This document shows, piece by piece, positions 1-9,770 of a stretch of 64,000 nt of DNA. A program made the translations under genes and the position numbers. Where the stretch lies: NCBI GenBank assembly GCA_963675135.1, contig OY776123.1:20367840-20431839 (forward strand), given 5' to 3'. Under the pieces are notes generated by a model, which searched no databases, was not told the DNA's origin, and saw only the letters and a list, made by a program, of their open reading frames with translations. This DNA is from Galeopsis tetrahit (Eukaryota > Streptophyta > Magnoliopsida > Lamiales > Lamiaceae). Positions within the stretch are counted from its first letter, which is position 1, and every line of letters begins with the position of its first letter.

Positions 1-579
1 AACACGTTTATTTTCAGGAATGATGAGATTTCTCTTGAGAAAATTATGAATAAAATTAAATTAAGATTGTAGAGCTGGTTCTATGTCAAGGGAATTGAGA
101 GTGTTGTAAACTTTTCATTCAACGTTTGGCTAGAACTCGAGAAAGATCAATTTTTTTTTCATTCAACGCAAAGTAGACCCTAGATCTTCTAGAAGATTTA
201 TTTTGGTGAATTTAGCGATATGTTTGTATTCCCTTCGTCCAATTTCATTATTCCAATTTTCCTTTTTTTGGTTATCCAATTTTATTATTCTCATACCCTT
301 TTTGGTAACAATACTATTCATACTACTTTATCTCCACCCTTCTACCATCACTTATTTACCCACTTTGTCATTCACTTTATTCATAAACAATCATTTTTTT
401 ATAAATGGATGAGTTTATTAACAATATAAGACAACCCATAAGACCTATAAACAATATAAGCTAAAAAAATTTAGTAAAACAATTAAGACCAAAAGAGGTC
501 ATAAAATCCCAACTGTACCCTTTCTTTATTAAATTAACAATTAAATCTAATAACATCATAATCAATTTCACGTCATTTC
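1..579. other. Left-edge noncoding stretch with Stowaway-like half element
   Basis: No convincing gene is visible. Positions 168-196 are an exact 29-base inverted match to 10994-11022 in the leader of the tubby-like gene. From about 222 the sequence begins with a degenerate Stowaway-type terminus (tattcccttcgtccaattt) with no partner end nearby. The related opposite terminus lies at about 3620-3636. A short stretch near 475-530 resembles, in inverted orientation, 3476-3515. The rest is AT-rich and unassigned. Confidence 0.4.
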
Positions 580-786
580 TCACAAAACCCTAATGGCCGC
601 CTCCCTTATTTTGAATCTGGGTGAGTCTCGGACAACCGAGACGACGGACTGCTGAGCGAGCTCATCAATGGCGGATTTCGCTTTCTTAATTAACCAATTG
701 ACGGCCTTACTGGGGCGGTCGTAGCCGAGGCGGTCTTGAACATCAATGGTGGTGTGAGCGGCGAGGCGAACACGACGTTCGATTGA
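580..786 (-). pseudogene. TCP transcription factor domain fragment (CIN/TCP4-like)
   Basis: Read on the minus strand from 786 to a TGA at 582-580, this gives 68 codons carrying the second half of a TCP DNA-binding domain. ERRVRLAAHT is followed by DVQDRLGYDRPSKAV, then WLIKKAKSAIDEL. This is the basic-helix-loop-helix part typical of class II CIN-type TCP factors (TCP2/3/4/10/24 group), which bind GGNCCC-like sites and control leaf growth. Against the family consensus as I remember it, about three residues are missing between HTTI and DVQD, the N-terminal basic part is absent, and an in-frame TAA lies 15 nt upstream of codon 786. After the domain the frame runs only about 20 more residues. 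It is therefore a broken piece of a TCP gene, not a working gene. A search against TCP proteins should confirm it easily. Confidence 0.8.
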
Positions 787-1326
787 CGCACCAACAAGTT
801 ATGTAATTGACGCACAAGCGGAATCGACGGCGAGATCGGGGTGAGGGTGTGCGTCGATTGGCGAGAGAGGGATGTCGGTCGCTGAGCGTCGAGACCGGAT
901 GCTTTGTGGCGGCGGCGCGGGCCGATCTGTTCAAAGATGTGTCGATCCCGACGGTTTTGTGGTTGTAGAGGTGAGGAGGACGGGTTTTCTGAAAATTTGA
1001 CTAATTTCTCTCATTGTCTTCCTTTTTTTGCCATCTAGTTGAACATGCTCTTTCTAGTGCCTTCATTGCTACTTCTCTTACAAACATCACTGAATTTAGT
1101 ATATTCGTAAGGGCCTTTTCTTGGATTGTGGATGATTGTTTAATGATTGTTAATTGTTTGATGAAAAGAAAATTGGGAAAGAATGAGTTTAACATTATAA
1201 TGAAGGGTTTAATTTAGTATGTTTTTACTTCTATGGGCAAAATAAAATCAAGAATCACCTTCTCTTTACGCAATACTCTGTTTTCTATGTAATTTCCTTT
1301 TCACAATAAAATACACCTTTTTGCAG
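787..1326. other. GC-rich then AT-rich stretch between the two gene fragments
   Basis: Positions 787-975 are GC-rich with CpG-rich character unlike the surroundings, as expected of a captured exon or 5' region, but no frame gives a protein I recognise. On the minus strand 1195-1001 has an open frame containing MFVREVAMKALERACSTRW, which looks protein-like but which I cannot place. It could be a third gene fragment. An intron-like T-rich tract leads to the acceptor at 1324-1326. Confidence 0.3.
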
Positions 1327-1925
1327 GGATTGTGGAGTCAATCCTAAGGTATAGTATGTTTTCAATATGTTTGGAGTTTATTAATTTAAATTTGTTGTTG
1401 TAAGTGGATCTAATTGTTGTGCAGGTTATTCAAAAATTGTCGACTAGGATACCAAGTTTGGAGAGCAAAAAAATGGTGCTCAAACAGATTACTTCAGATA
1501 ACAACATTCATCTTGCCTTACAGGAAGAGGAGGAGGAATCTCTACCTGTGGTAAATATGCAACTTAACTAATACTACAGTACTATATTTATTTGTCACAT
1601 AATCTTTGTATAATATGTACTGATTTTTACAATTGTGGATTGATTCCAGGAGGATTCAAGTAGCCGAAAAGAAAATGAATCAGCAGCAGCAATATACTAT
1701 TCTGCCGATGATGCACTCAATTTGGATATTTGGAGACGTGGTTGCTTACTTTTGAATGCAATTTGGAGACGTGTTTGCTTACTTTTGAATCCAATTTGGA
1801 TTCTTATTTTATTATTTGAACTATTGTGTAATGTCATTTCAGTTTGTAAGTCATGTGAAATGGAGGATAAAGTGTTATATTATTCTTATGCAATGCACAT
1901 ATTAGATATATGCATCACCTATTAA
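1327..1925 (+). pseudogene. IST1-like protein gene fragment (three exon-like blocks)
   Basis: Three blocks with GT/AG borders read in one frame: 1327-1348 (DCGVNPK), 1425-1550 (VIQKLSTRIPSLESKKM..., ending in an acidic EEEEES run) and 1650-1925. The first two match the end of the plant IST1 domain, where DCGVNP is followed by a QKLSTRxPSLExxxxVLKxI segment. IST1 proteins regulate ESCRT-III and Vps4 in endosomal sorting. The N-terminal helices of the IST1 domain, normally some 130 residues before DCGVN, are not visible upstream. The last block loses similarity after EDSSSRKENES and runs through a 33-bp tandem repeat (starting 1729 and 1762) into a hydrophobic tail ending at 1925. It is a 5'-truncated fragment. 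Transcription is possible but unproven. Confidence 0.7.
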
Positions 1926-2137
1926 TAAGCAATGCACATATTATATATATGCACCAAACTATGAATATATGCATATTAGTTGCGCATTACGTATAAGACT
2001 ACAGGCCAATCCGACCTTTGTGTTAAAAATTCCAATGAAATTTGAAATAATTTATGTTTATTCTAATTTTTCAGTACATCATATTAAAGATTTAAACTAA
2101 CATGCAGAAAACACACCTTCATATCAAAGATTTAAAC
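1926..2137. other. AT-rich spacer ending in hAT target-site duplication
   Basis: No gene seen. The 29-base stretch 2091-2119 is repeated exactly at 2838-2866, on the far side of the hAT element. The 8-bp target duplication atttaaac occupies 2130-2137. Confidence 0.4.
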
Positions 2138-2836
2138 TAGGGATGGCAATGGGCCGGGTCGAGTACCTAGACACTCGGACCCGACCCGTTCGGGTCACGG
2201 GGCGAGGCAAAACGGGGCGACCCATTATACAATTTTTTTTTAAATAAATTTGAAAAATAATAATTTTTCTTTAAAACATACTCCCTCCGTCCCGTATTAA
2301 CTTTCATAGGTAGGGGGACACGTAAATTAAGAAAGTGTAATGATGAGTGGAGTTTTGAAGGGTAATTTTGTAAAACTTTATGTATAAAGTAAATAATGAG
2401 TTGACTTTTGTGTATGTATGAAGAAAAAGTAATGACATTTGTGTAAAATTGAGTATATTTAAGGGTGGAGTTTATAAATGAGTTTCCATTTTAAGGGTGT
2501 CAAAGTTATTGTGGGACGTCCCGAAAAGGAAAATGTGAAAGTTATTATGGGACGGAGGGAGTATAACATAAAATTTAAATTTGTATTGAAAAATAAATAA
2601 AATAGTGTTAGAAGCATGTTTATAAATTTATTTTCACATTTATTAAGGTGAATTATTGTTATATATATTAATAAACATCAAAATATTGAAGATATATTAT
2701 ATTTATATGTATAATATATATAAAAAATAAATATAAAAACGGGTCACGGGTCCGGGTCACGGGTCGAAGGTGATACCCGGACCCGCCCCATTTTAATACG
2801 GGTTCAGGGCGGGGCGGGTTGAAATTGCCATCCCTA
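2138..2836. mobile_element. Non-autonomous hAT element (TIR tagggatggcaa)
   Basis: The 699-bp element starts tagggatggcaa and ends with its exact inverse ttgccatcccta (2825-2836). It is flanked by the perfect 8-bp duplication atttaaac at 2130-2137 and 2837-2844, the hAT superfamily signature. Subterminal regions are GC-rich with repeated gggtc and acccg motifs in both orientations. There is no transposase. A Stowaway MITE is nested inside at 2281-2561. Confidence 0.9.
2281..2561. mobile_element. Stowaway MITE nested in the hAT element
   Basis: The ends are ctccctccgtccc and gggacggagggag, with TA on both sides (2279-2280 and 2562-2563). This is the Tc1/mariner-derived Stowaway signature. It is 281 bp, AT-rich, without coding capacity, and is younger than the hAT element that contains it. 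Confidence 0.92.
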
Positions 2837-3256
2837 ATTTAAACTAACATGCAGAAAACACACCTTGAAAATCAAGCGAGTAATTGAATGTGTGAAATGA
2901 ATGTGCACATAATTAATGGTCTGCATATTTGAAAGTATATGTAATTATTGATTGCATATATAAAAAATCGCATGCATATTTGAAAGTATATGCAATTGTT
3001 GGTTGCATATAAATAAAATATGTCTCTCTCCATCTTGCAAAAATATTAGATTTATTTAACAAATATTTGTTAATACAAGTTGTTCAACAAATTATTTAAA
3101 CACTTTTAGAGGTGTATCGAGTAGAATAATTTTTTTGAATGTATTAATTTTATTAGGTATTTTATAATAAAATTTATATTTTAATAAAGATATGGTAATA
3201 TTTCCGATTAATAAGAAAATTATTGAATATTTAAAAATATAAATGTGGACAGGCAG

Positions 3257-3376
3257 ATCTCGAATTTTAGGAAAGTAATTTGAAATGGAAATTGCGCTAT
3301 AATCGAGGGATAATCTCGAATTTTAGGAAAGTAATTAATTTGAAATGGAATTGCCCTATAATTGAGGGATAATCTC
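3257..3376. repeat. Two-copy tandem repeat, about 56-60 bp unit
   Basis: The unit beginning atctcgaattttaggaaag at 3257 recurs at 3313 with small differences (cgctataatcg versus ccctataattg; an added taat) and ends at aatctc near 3376. A local duplication in AT-rich noncoding DNA. Confidence 0.8.
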
Positions 3377-3475
3377 TTAGCTTTTTAAAACTTAATTCGT
3401 TTGACTTTGCATATTAGACATTAATTAAATTAAATGATTCGAAAATTGAAATTAAATATAAAATAAGGGTAAATT

Positions 3476-3636
3476 GGTACAATTATGTGGCATTTTGTCT
3501 TTAATTGTTTTACTGAAACTTTTTCACACAATACCCACTCATACCCTCAACTTATTTACTTTATGAATAAACTAATTAATATTTATTAAAATCTGTGTTC
3601 GAACAAGTTGACATTTTAAAATTGGATGGAGGGAGT
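3476..3636. repeat. Stowaway-like right half, unpaired
   Basis: Ends in attggatggagggag followed by TA, a Stowaway-type terminus. No matching left end occurs within the usual 200-300 bp. The nearest relative in inverted orientation is the half element starting at about 222. Confidence 0.45.
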
Positions 3637-3726
3637 AATACATTTTGAACCTTTTAGGGGTAATACTTTAATTTTATTGTAATAATATTTTAGTAAGATA
3701 GTTTTTTTTTTTTAAAACCGCAAGTC

Positions 3727-6700
3727 TTAGTTTCCATTATTATTGCAAACGCAAGGCGTAGAGAGTAGCCCAACCACAATATCCGGTGGGTCTACCCAAT
3801 AAAATTGGCTATCGAAGCTTCGAGCTTCTCTAGCTAGAGTGTGTGCTACTAGGTTAGCATTTCTTCTAGTGTGAGACACAAAAACATTTGTGAATTGGGA
3901 GATTAGATCCCTACATGCAAGAACGAAATCCCCGAATGTTGAGTCAATCGTCTCTGTTGAGTTGATCGCGTCGACAACCACCTTGGCGTCTCCCTCGATG
4001 ATGCAATTGTCCATGTTTTGCTCTTTAAGCCAAGATAGAGCTTCAAAGAAACCCATGGATTCACCTACTTCCACATCAAATAAACCCCTAAAAACCATAG
4101 TTTTCCCTTGAACAAAATTTCCGTGACAGTCTCGTATGATGAGCCCCACACCAGTTTGATTGGAGTCGTTGAAGAAGGCAGCGTCGGAGTTTAATTTCAG
4201 CATTCCCGGTGGGGGGGCATGCCAGGCCCCGCATTGCGCGACTTGTCGTTGCACTCTGTTCCCTCTTGGGTTGGCAGCAGCTTTCCATTCCATCCAATAG
4301 GTGGCTGCAGCAAAGACGGTTTCACTCGGACTTCTCTTGGAACCATTCCACACCATGGAATTACGTTCCTTCCAAATTTGTCATAAAGTCATTGCAAAAC
4401 TGGCGCTGAGAACTTTGTTCGGGCTTTTACACATTGAAAACACAAAAGCACATAGGTCGGTCGAATCGTTGCTGCATTCTAACACTTTCGAGAGCAGCCC
4501 AGCACCTCGCCAGCAATCTTGTGCATAAGTGCAATTCACAAACAAATGCCATCCATCTTCGGTTCCGTTGTTACACATCACGCATGATGTGTCCTGAATA
4601 ATCCGTTTGGCGTGGAGATTCAATTTCGTGGGCAGACAATTACGCCCACTTCGCCACATGAGTTCTCGAATTTTTGGTGGTACATTAAGTTTCCAGATGT
4701 CCGACCAGTTGCCCTCCACTTTAAGATCAGATGGGACCCTCAGTTGCATTATAGATTTGTAAGCAGATTTCACAGAATACGTACCTCGCGGGTTGAATTT
4801 CCAGGTCAGTTTGTCAATAGCGCCAGCGGGCGGGATCGGCGTGTTTAGGATCCTGTAGCTATCATCCGGAAGTAGCTCGTGCACAAGGTGTTCGTCCCAA
4901 GTGCGTGATTCGGGGTCGAATAATGCAGAAACCGTCAATTCTTCAAGGCCCTCTATCGGCTCGGCGGTTACCAGATTGTTGCCATCTCCATTAATCCAAG
5001 GATCCTTCCAAACATTAATTGTTTGGCCAGAGCCTAACTTCCATTTCAGGCCGTCGCTGATGAGGGTTTGGCTGGCATAGATACTGTACCAAGTGAAGCT
5101 TGGATTATTTCCAATTTCTACATTGATGAAATCACACCTGGGAAAATATCTCGCTTTGAGTATTCGGCATACCAAGGCGTCTGGTTCCGTAATGAGTCGC
5201 CACCCCATTTTACCGAGTAGTGCCACATTGAAGCTGTGTAGATCACGAAAGCTTCGTCCACCATCCATTTTATCCACGCATAATTTTTCCCATCTCATCC
5301 AATTTATCCCTTTTGCTTCATTGGGAGAATTTCCCCAAAAAAATTTGTTAATCATGATTTGTAACTCGTTTAGAAGCGTTGTGGGGAGCAGGAACGTAGT
5401 CATGCAATACGTTGGGACTGCTTGAGCAGCTGCTTTGATTAGGATCTCCTTTCCAGCCTTTGACAGCTTACGGCTCTTCCATCCCTGTAATTTGTTTCGT
5501 AGTCTTTCCTTGATGTAATCAAAGATCTCTCGTTTTCTCCGCCCAATAAGAGATGGGAGGCCAAGGTACCTGCCGGTGTTGATGCTGTTTTGTATCCCAA
5601 GGATTTCCATGATTTCAGCCCTGCAAATAGTTCTCACATTTTTGCTAAAATACACACCAGATTTCTGGTAGTTAATGGCCTGGCCAGATGTGCGTTCGTA
5701 AGCATCCAAAATGCTTTTCAATTCTTGAGTTTCCGCCGTCGTGGCTTTACAGAATAGGAGACTGTCATCTGCAAATAGGAGGTGCGTTACTCGGGGTGCC
5801 AAGCGACAAATTCTGTTCCCGTGCAAGGAGCCGGTTAAGCTAGCATGGGTTAGAGCTGCTGATAGGCCTTCTGAGCAAAGTATGAATAAGTAAGGCGATA
5901 GAGGGTCCCCCTGACGGAGGCCCCTACTCGGAATGATAGGGTCAATTTCATCGTTGTTCACCAAGATTGAATAGCGGACTGATTTGACACACATGAGCAT
6001 CCAAGTTACCCATTGATCAGAGAAGCCAAGTTTGGAGAGGATCGCCTCCAAATATGACCATTCAACTCGGTCATATGCTTTGCTAATATCAATTTTGACA
6101 GCCACATCCCCAGTGATCCCGTATCTCTTGTTCTTCATCGAATGCAAGGCCTCAAAGGCAATAAGAATATTATCTTGAATGGCCCTCCCGGAGACGAAGG
6201 CTGATTGAGTTGTGTTCACTAAATCTGGTAGCACCTCTTTCAAACGATTGCATAAAACCTTCGATATAATCTTGTATACGACGTTGCATAAAGAGATGGG
6301 CCTCAAATCGCCTACCGATCTTGGGGAGTCGATTTTTGGAATGAGGGTCACATTGGTGTTGTTCAATCCCGGAGGGAATTCGCCTCGGTGGAGCCAGTGA
6401 GTTCCAGCAGTGAAAATGTCCTCACCCAATATATCCCAATGGTGTTTATAGAAGGACGGGTTGAAACCATCAGGGCCCGGTGCCGTGTCCCCTTTCATTT
6501 GGTTGATGGCCAGGCCAAATTCCTCTTTCGTAAATTCTCGGGTCAATGAATTGTTCTGTTCGTCGGATATAGATCGCTCAACGTGCTGCAGGAAATCTGC
6601 ACTATCTTCGTTGTTTGGGTTTTGTTGGAAAATGTCAGTGAAGTACTCTCTGATCACTCCACATAGGTCCTCCTGTGAAGAGACCCACTCGCCGGTGTTG

Positions 6701-7815
6701 TTCCTCAGCTGCGTTATTTTATTCCTCTTTTTACGGGTGGTAGCCGTTTGGTGAAAGAATCGGGTGTTCATATCTCCGCCGCGGAGCCAGTGGATTTTGG
6801 CTCTTTGACACTAATACAATTCTTCCTGCCGAAGGAGGATACCCAACTCAGTCCGGGCTGTGCGGTAATCATTTCGCCCAGAACTGCTCATATCTCCCTG
6901 GAGTCTCTCAATTCGTCGTTCCAGTGCTTTCTTAGAATTTCGGAACTTCATGTCGATCGATTTCCCCCAGTGAGACAGGGTGTTACTCGTCGCCCGAAGT
7001 CGTGCAGTGATACTCAAGTCTTTAAACCCATTCCAGCAGCTAGTGATGATATTTCGGAGGTCCGGTTCCTCAAGCCAACGATTTTCAAATTTAAAAGATT
7101 TCTTTTGCAAGTACACCACGGTGGGGGTCGTGGTGAGGAGAATTGGTGAGTGGTCGGATACCGGTGCTACTAAGTTAAATAACTCAGCGTGGGGATAGAG
7201 GTCATGCCAGTTCGGATTGGCCATGGCTCTATCGAGTCGTTCTTCAACGGCAATGAGGGGGTCACGTCCGCGACTCCATGTGAATTGGTGGCCTTGGATT
7301 GGAATATCAGTAAGGTGGCAATCATAGGCAGCATCGCGGAACCCCCGAAATAGGTGTTGAGGGTGAGGGATGCGGCCTCTCTTGTCAGCCGGGGAGAGTA
7401 GATCGTTAAAATCCCCGATGCATACCCAAGGAAGTAGGTTATCTCGGGCAATCGATCTTAGTAGATTCCAAGAGAGATGACGTCGACTTCTTTCCGGGTA
7501 GCCATAGAATCCAGTGAGTTTCCAGTTACCATTCTCATCGGACACAGCAAGATTAATGTGGTTCTGAGAGTAATTCAAAATCGAGTGATTATTATTATGC
7601 CAAAGCATGGCTAAACCGCCACTGTGGCCAATACAATCGACAGTATAGCAAGAGGAAAAATTCAGTTTAATGCGGATAGCTTCTAATTGAACACCATAAG
7701 AAAAAGTTTCATCAAGAAAGATAATATCAGGCCGTCGAACTCGAACAAGTTCGCACAACGCCGGAACTGCAGTTGGATGGCCCAGACCCCTGCAGTTCCA
7801 ACTCAAGATTTTCAT
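3727..7815 (-). pseudogene. LINE-1 ORF2: endonuclease, RT, zf-RVT, RNase H, two nonsense codons
   Basis: One frame runs from ATG at 7815 to 3727, broken only by TAG at 6813-6811 and TGA at 4383-4381. Domains in order: an APE-type endonuclease starting MKILSWNCRGLG with GDFNDLL and SDHSPIL; reverse transcriptase with LRPISLCNVVYK, RGLRQGDPLSPYLF and catalytic FADD near 5770; the zf-RVT Cys/His region CVMCNNGTEDGWHLFVNC; and a C-terminal RNase H with NSDAAF, ESMGFFEAL and EGDAKVVVD. ORF2 nicks target DNA and copies the element RNA into it. Both stops sit where a tryptophan is expected (context LY*CQRAKIHWL and TL*QIWKERN), consistent with a single G-to-A change each. Plant L1 elements with this added RNase H are known. 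Confidence 0.92.
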
Positions 7816-8949
7816 TGGTCCCGGCTGGCCACCGAGCCGGGACCAGCCGATAAAAAATAACCATTATCGCCTTGAGCACTGGTGTGAGTCGTGCCATGCA
7901 TGGTGTTCATTCTCTTTCTTTTCTTAAGTTCCAATGCAGCAATGTCATCCTCTGCCTCGTCAGCAGCATTAATGTGGACTAGTGCACTATAAATGGGGTC
8001 GTTAATTGCATTAATCAAGTCAGATTCTCCATGTGTAACCCCCAGGTGGCAATTATTGTTTGTGGGAATGATTGCTTTTGACCTGCCGTTATTTCCTCCT
8101 TGGATTGGGTCATTGACATTAAACTCATTGTCGTTAGAAACTCCCTCACCATCATTGACATTAACTCCAGCCGTTTCCTTAGGCGTGGGACACGGATCGG
8201 AATCTTTGCACAGCCACTGTTCACCGGCTTGAATCGGACGGCGGCGGTCTGGGGCGACCAGCGTAGCCTTCCATGCATATGAACTTGGTTCTGCTGCCGC
8301 ATCAAAACGATCCGTGCAGAAATGGACCGTGTGGTCAAGTAAACCGCAGTAGAAGCAGAAGGTTTTCAGCCTCTCATATTTGAAATTCACCTTAGCAGCA
8401 ACACCGGTGTCGAGTCTGATTTTTTTGGTCCTTTTCAGCGGGATAGTGACGTCGATTTCCACACGAATACGCATGTACCGTCTCCATTCTGCGTTTTTGT
8501 TGGACGGGTCGTATTCCAGAAAATGGCCCACAAAGTTACCGAGCATGCATCCAATTTCCTCAGAGAAATATCCGATAGCTAGGTATATCGTATATTTGGA
8601 TCCAAAACGCAATGACCTTTAAGGGAACCTGAGAGGGAATGTCCCCTCGTTGTAGATGATGTAGGATGAGCATGTGATTATCCACATGCCACGGTCCACC
8701 TTGGATGATCCTGGAAAGATCCATCATGTGGTTGAAATGGCAAAGGAGGTGGCCTTCACCCACTTCGTTGATTGACATACCACGCCTTGGTCTCCATAAA
8801 GAGGCAATGCGGTTCCTGGTTAAGTTGAAAGACATGTTGGGGTTAGTGAGGAAACGCCCCAACACGCTTAGTCCAGCAACTCCTCCAGCGGTCGAACTAT
8901 TACCGGTGCTGTTCAGGAAGAACTCAGCCGAAATATTAAGGTTCTCCAT
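7812..8949 (-). pseudogene. LINE-1 ORF1: DUF4283 plus CCHC zinc-knuckle protein, one frameshift
   Basis: The gag-like RNA-binding protein of the LINE. From ATG at 8949 the first about 125 residues contain the DUF4283-type region (IASLWRPRRGM, LCHFNHMMDL, GGPWHVDNHMLIL, FWIQIYDIP). The reading frame then shifts near 8600, since GYFSEEIGCMLGNFVG and the rest continue in another frame. The second part holds the zinc knuckle CFYCGLLDHTVHFC (CX2CX4HX4C pattern intact). The stop codon overlaps the ORF2 start as ATGA (7815-7812). In L1-type elements this protein binds the element RNA in the RNP. One frameshift makes it nonfunctional as read here. Confidence 0.85.
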
Positions 8950-9384
8950 GTTTTGGTTATGGTGGTGTGGTATACCCCTTTAAATATTGTCGAAAATCTT
9001 CACAAAAAAGGCAAGATTGTGTAGTAGTAAAGGCGTCGATTTCAAATTGATGAACAGATTTCGTATGAATCAAATCACAGGATCAAGGGCAATGATTTCT
9101 AGGGATTGCGATAGCAATAGCAATAGCGCTCCTGGCTCTCAACAGAGGAGAGAAAAACCGGTCATCCAACTATTTATCTTAAAACATACCTGTTGAAACC
9201 AAGAAAAGTGCAATAAAAATCAAGCCTAGAACTCTAACATTGCCATGCTATCAAAGATTTAAGAGCTTATGTGGTTACCATTTTAGTAAGATAGTAAAAC
9301 ACAATTTATTTGGACTATCCGATTAAATAACTTTTGAATTTTAAAAAATTGTCTTAATCAAAAATATTTCATGCTTAAAATATA

Positions 9385-9602
9385 CTCCCTCCGTCCGCTT
9401 CCCATTTTACCATTTTGGTCCGTCCGTCTATAAGTTTCCCATACCTTTTTTGGTAAGTACTTTTTCTTACACTTCACTTTATATTTTACTTTTTCTCTCT
9501 ATCTCTCCTCTCTCAATCACTGGTACTATATCTATTATTTAATCACTTTTCTTAATCTATGTGCCAAAAAGTAACGTAACACTTATAGGCGGACGGAGGG
9601 AG
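9385..9602. mobile_element. Stowaway MITE
   Basis: Ends ctccctccgtccg and cggacggagggag, flanked by TA at 9383-9384 and 9603-9604. Length 218 bp, no coding capacity. Confidence 0.92.
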
Positions 9603-9770
9603 TAAGAAATTTTGAAAAATAGACTCGAGAATATTTCTTTATATATGTTTATAAATTGTTGTAGGAGGATGTAAGTTAATCATGGTTATCATCACCAGTT
9701 TTCGTGGGACGTCTCATCGGATTAATTAATTAGTTGTAAAACATAAACTAATACAAAGATAATTAAAAAA

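Larger units (their letters stand above)
3703..9279 (-). mobile_element. Complete L1-type LINE (LINE-1 of this window), RNase H clade
   Basis: A full-length non-LTR retrotransposon of 5577 bp on the minus strand. It is bracketed by a 15-base target-site duplication attttagtaagatag at 3688-3702 and 9280-9294, and ends in a poly(A) tail (T run at 3703-3714 on the plus strand). Order in the minus direction: about 330-nt 5' UTR, ORF1 with CCHC zinc knuckle (8949-7812), then ORF2 with endonuclease, reverse transcriptase, zf-RVT and RNase H (7815-3727). Perfect duplications and only a few lesions suggest a fairly recent insertion. Confidence 0.95.

Noticed and set aside
1..135. C-terminal piece of a LINE or transposase (frame near NKIKLRLQSWFY)
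   Set aside because: Too short and without a diagnostic motif; the rest would lie outside the window.
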